From DSNY01 sp016861185 (GTDB lineage: Bacteria; Pseudomonadota; Gammaproteobacteria; Burkholderiales; Burkholderiaceae_F): 64,000 bases of DNA. Position numbers and translations under genes: made by a program. Where the stretch lies: the NCBI GenBank assembly GCA_030263275.1, contig SZOR01000006.1, forward strand, positions 9,402 to 73,401, given 5' to 3'. The notes beneath the pieces were generated by a model that saw nothing but the letters and a program-made list of their open reading frames with translations, made no database searches and was not told the DNA's origin. Shown piece by piece: positions 61,879-64,000 of this stretch. Positions within the stretch are counted from its first letter, which is position 1, and each line of letters opens with the position of its first letter.

Positions 61879-62850
61879 TCACCGCGTGCGCATCCGATGG
61901 GCGATACGAACGAGGCGGAACATGCCGCCGATCAGCAGCACGAGCGCCGCCAGGCGCACGCTGTGAAAGGCCGCGACGATCGGCGCACCGAGCGCGAGCA
62001 CCTTCGCGGTGATCGCCATCTCGCCGATGCCGCCCGGCGTGGTCGCCAGGATCGCAGTGGCGACCGGCAGCCCGGCGTATCCCGCAAGCCACCACCCGTA
62101 CAGCGCTGCCACGCCGAGCAGTCCGAGCGTAATCAGCGCGACCGCCGTCAGATAGCGCGGCGCCGCGCGGAAGAACTCGGGTGAAAAGCGCGCTCCAAGC
62201 GCGATGCCGATCAGAAGCTGCCCGCCGTCGACCACCGCGCGCGGCAGCGAGGAGAACGCGTAGCCGCCGGCGGTCAGCGCACCGGCGACCAGCAGTGGGC
62301 CGATCATCCATACGTTGGGCATGTGCAACCGAGTCAGCGCAATGGCGCCGCCGCCGGTGACCGCCGCGAGCACGACGAAGCCGATCGGGTCGAAGTCCTG
62401 CGCCGCCGGCCGGTACGGATCGGTCCCCTGCACCCCCGCCCATTGCAGCCCGAACGGAACGATCAGCGCGACCAGCATGATGCGCAGGCTGTGCGCCGCG
62501 GCCACGCGGTCGACGCGCCCGCCGTAGCGCTCGGCCTGCGCAGCCATTTCGCTCGCGCCGCCGATCGCCATCGCGAAGAAGCTGGTCGTCCCGCTTTCGC
62601 CGGTGGCGCGCTTCAGCACCCACGCAGCGGCAAGGCCGAGCGCGATCATCGCGAGCGTTGTCAGCCCGACCCACGGCGCGAGCTGCGCGAGCGCGCGCAC
62701 GACCTCCGGCGTGAAGTAAAGGCCCAGCGCAGTGCCGATGATCCACTGCCCGCCGTCGCGCGCGTACGGAAAGCTCGGAAGCCGCGCGCCGAGCATGTTG
62801 GCCGCGGCGACCGCGATCAACGGCGTCATCACCGACGCGCGCGAATTCAT
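61879..62850 (-). CDS. AbrB-family membrane transporter/regulator, 5'-truncated at a sequence junction
   Basis: 323 visible residues in two related halves (AbrB duplication). The second half starts with a membrane segment FVVLAAVTGGGAIALTRL before the conserved MIGPLLVAGALTAGG; the first half starts directly at the matching MTPLIAVAAANML, so about 20-25 residues (its first helix) are missing. An in-frame TAG lies immediately before the ATG, in the differently composed DNA to the right. The gene is therefore probably cut at the junction near 62,850 and not complete. Confidence 0.75.
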   Translation of the reverse strand: MNSRASVMTPLIAVAAANMLGARLPSFPYARDGGQWIIGTALGLYFTPEVVRALAQLAPWVGLTTLAMIALGLAAAWVLKRATGESGTTSFFAMAIGGASEMAAQAERYGGRVDRVAAAHSLRIMLVALIVPFGLQWAGVQGTDPYRPAAQDFDPIGFVVLAAVTGGGAIALTRLHMPNVWMIGPLLVAGALTAGGYAFSSLPRAVVDGGQLLIGIALGARFSPEFFRAAPRYLTAVALITLGLLGVAALYGWWLAGYAGLPVATAILATTPGGIGEMAITAKVLALGAPIVAAFHSVRLAALVLLIGGMFRLVRIAHRMRTR

Positions 62851-62873
62851 CTAGCCGCCTGAGGATTAGTCAC
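62840..62873. other. Probable join between two unrelated DNAs
   Basis: GC and codon use change here (about 68% GC in a line before, about 50% in lines after, counted by hand). The AbrB gene is cut from its start and leuD begins 24 bp later. A GAATTC is present at the edge. No repeat, att-like sequence or insertion element is visible. Confidence 0.6.
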
Positions 62874-63590
62874 ATGGAACCCTTTACGACCTTAACGGCC
62901 AAGGTAGTGGCCATTCCAACTGATCATATCGACACGGATCAGATTATTCCGGCCCGTTTTCTGAAGACCATTAGCAAGAACGGACTGGGAGCCAATCTCT
63001 TTGCCGACTGGCGGTATGACGGCGAGGGGCAGCCGAACTCCGCGTTTCCGCTGAACCGGCCGGAACATAGCGGCGCTCGCATTCTGCTGGCGGGCGACAA
63101 CTTCGGTTGCGGGTCAAGCCGCGAGCACGCGCCCTGGGCGCTGACCGATTATGGCTTTCGCGCCATCATCAGCACGTCTTTCGCCGACATCTTTCGTAAT
63201 AACGCCTTGAAGAATGGGCTGCTCCCCCTAATTGTTGATGACGAGACGCACGAGCAACTCTTGAGCCTGGCGGCCGAGGACCCGGAGATGGAACTGACCA
63301 TCGATCTCGTGTCGTTGCAGATCGGCGATAAGACGGTCGATATCGATACGCAGGTGATCACCCAGGCCAGTGAATCGCGGACCGGGCAGAGCGCGAAAGT
63401 CGTCGGTGGCACGGCAGCGCTTGGAGCCATTATCGGAGCGATTGCGGGAGGTGGCAGGGGCGCCGCTATCGGAGCGGTATCCGGCGCGGGCGCAGGTACC
63501 GCCGTCCAGGTTCTCACAAAGGGACAGAAGGTTCGTATCCCGTCAGAGACACGGCTTCAGTTCACTCTCCAACAGCCTGTCCGCCTGTAA
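62874..63590 (+). CDS. leuD: 3-isopropylmalate dehydratase small subunit (LeuD) fused to a glycine-zipper domain
   Basis: 238 residues. Residues 1-~145 are LeuD: IDTDQIIPARFLKT, GDNFGCGSSREHAPWAL and NNALKNGLLPLI. The normal LeuD C-terminus is missing. From about residue 145-158 the protein becomes a glycine-zipper domain (177-210, GTAALGAIIGAIAGGGRGAA then GAGAGTAVQ) with the tail VRIPSETRLQF, as in secreted or envelope proteins I associate with Acidobacteriota. A cytosolic enzyme joined to an envelope-type tail makes little sense. A chimera is likely, though GGAT is correctly placed before the ATG. No leuC is adjacent. Confidence 0.75.
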   Translation: MEPFTTLTAKVVAIPTDHIDTDQIIPARFLKTISKNGLGANLFADWRYDGEGQPNSAFPLNRPEHSGARILLAGDNFGCGSSREHAPWALTDYGFRAIISTSFADIFRNNALKNGLLPLIVDDETHEQLLSLAAEDPEMELTIDLVSLQIGDKTVDIDTQVITQASESRTGQSAKVVGGTAALGAIIGAIAGGGRGAAIGAVSGAGAGTAVQVLTKGQKVRIPSETRLQFTLQQPVRL

Positions 63591-63621
63591 ATTCTGGTGG
63601 CGGCCGGGCTGCACGACACTC

Positions 63622-64000
63622 ATGCAGACTGCTATTGTTACCGGTGCGAGCCGCGGCATTGGCCGTGGCATCGCCAAAGAGTTGTCCCGCACGCACCGCG
63701 TGATCGCGACGTTCAAAGGCCGTACGGATGCGGCCGAATCGCTGCGTAAGGAAACCGGCGTCGAGATTTTTCAGTGCGACATCGCTTCCGCCGCAAACCG
63801 CGATGCCTTGATTGCCTTTGCCAGGGAGCGTTTTGGAACTTTGGACTTGCTGGTGAATAACGCGGGCATCGCGCCACGTGAAAGACGTGACATCGTGGAG
63901 GCCAGCGAGGAGATCTTCGACGAGGTGCTCACGACGAATCTCAAGGGCCCTTATTTTCTCACCCAGCAGGCCGCGCGCTGGATGCTCGAAAAGGGCGCCG
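63622..64000 (+). CDS. Short-chain dehydrogenase/reductase, 3-oxoacyl-ACP-reductase-like (cut by window edge)
   Basis: The first 126 residues are visible, in open frame to the edge. The cofactor motif TGASRGIGRGIA (TGxxxGxG), the DIAS acidic region and NNAG are present, so this is a classical SDR. The catalytic Ser-Tyr-Lys would be beyond the edge. Codon use (TTG, ATT, AAT are frequent) matches the preceding leuD fusion and not the main betaproteobacterial DNA. Confidence 0.88.
   Translation, partial: MQTAIVTGASRGIGRGIAKELSRTHRVIATFKGRTDAAESLRKETGVEIFQCDIASAANRDALIAFARERFGTLDLLVNNAGIAPRERRDIVEASEEIFDEVLTTNLKGPYFLTQQAARWMLEKGA

Overview
The window is GC-rich DNA from a betaproteobacterium, most likely of Burkholderiales type. 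Three things support this: the ubiE / Tim44-domain / ubiJ / ubiB cluster, the chromosomal order mnmG-rsmG-(lysE)-parA-parB-atpIBEFHAGDC with two parS sites next to mnmG, and type IV minor-pilin operons of fimT-pilV-pilW-pilX-pilY1-pilE form. The mnmG/parAB/atp block usually lies near the replication origin, but I see no dnaA or oriC here.

Layout. 1-3.9 kb: a cut-off LytTR-type response regulator, its histidine kinase and a large lipoprotein with a zinc-protease HELAH motif. 4.0-8.6 kb: ubiquinone genes ubiB, ubiJ and ubiE with a Tim44-like protein and a DUF971 protein. 8.6-24.2 kb: two complete minor-pilin/PilY1 operons in tandem on the minus strand plus two extra FimT-like pseudopilins; only one PilY1 keeps a calcium-binding loop. 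24.2-31.1 kb: tRNA-Arg(CCG), a membrane-anchored triheme cytochrome, an ECF sigma/anti-sigma pair, priA, hemE, a DUF167 gene and a small Lys-rich secreted protein. 31.4-35.7 kb: a TonB-dependent receptor, a monoheme cytochrome and a sorbosone-dehydrogenase-like protein, then a universal stress protein. 35.9-43.0 kb: the F1Fo ATP synthase operon, with an odd atpG-atpD spacer. 43.2-49.7 kb: parB, parA, a LysE exporter, rsmG, mnmG, two parS sites and an AsmA-like membrane protein. 50.2-57.0 kb: an aldehyde dehydrogenase, a thioesterase and a branched-chain amino-acid-type ABC transporter (livGFKHM). 57.3-61.5 kb: a methyltransferase, GTP-dependent PEP carboxykinase, a D-2-hydroxyacid dehydrogenase and a cold-shock protein.

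The last ~1.15 kb (from about 62,850) does not match the rest. GC falls from about 68% to about 50% in the lines I counted by hand. The AbrB-family gene on the left has lost its first membrane segment at the boundary. The DNA that follows encodes a LeuD joined to a glycine-zipper domain of a kind I associate with Acidobacteriota, then a cut-off short-chain dehydrogenase. This is either a contig chimera or a foreign insertion.

Most interesting signals: the tandem minor-pilin operons with diverged PilY1 proteins; a 32-bp relic of a second atpG 3' end that differs from the real one only at synonymous sites; inverted arrays of a 7-bp unit placed right after stop codons at two unrelated loci; and the right-end junction with the LeuD/glycine-zipper fusion.
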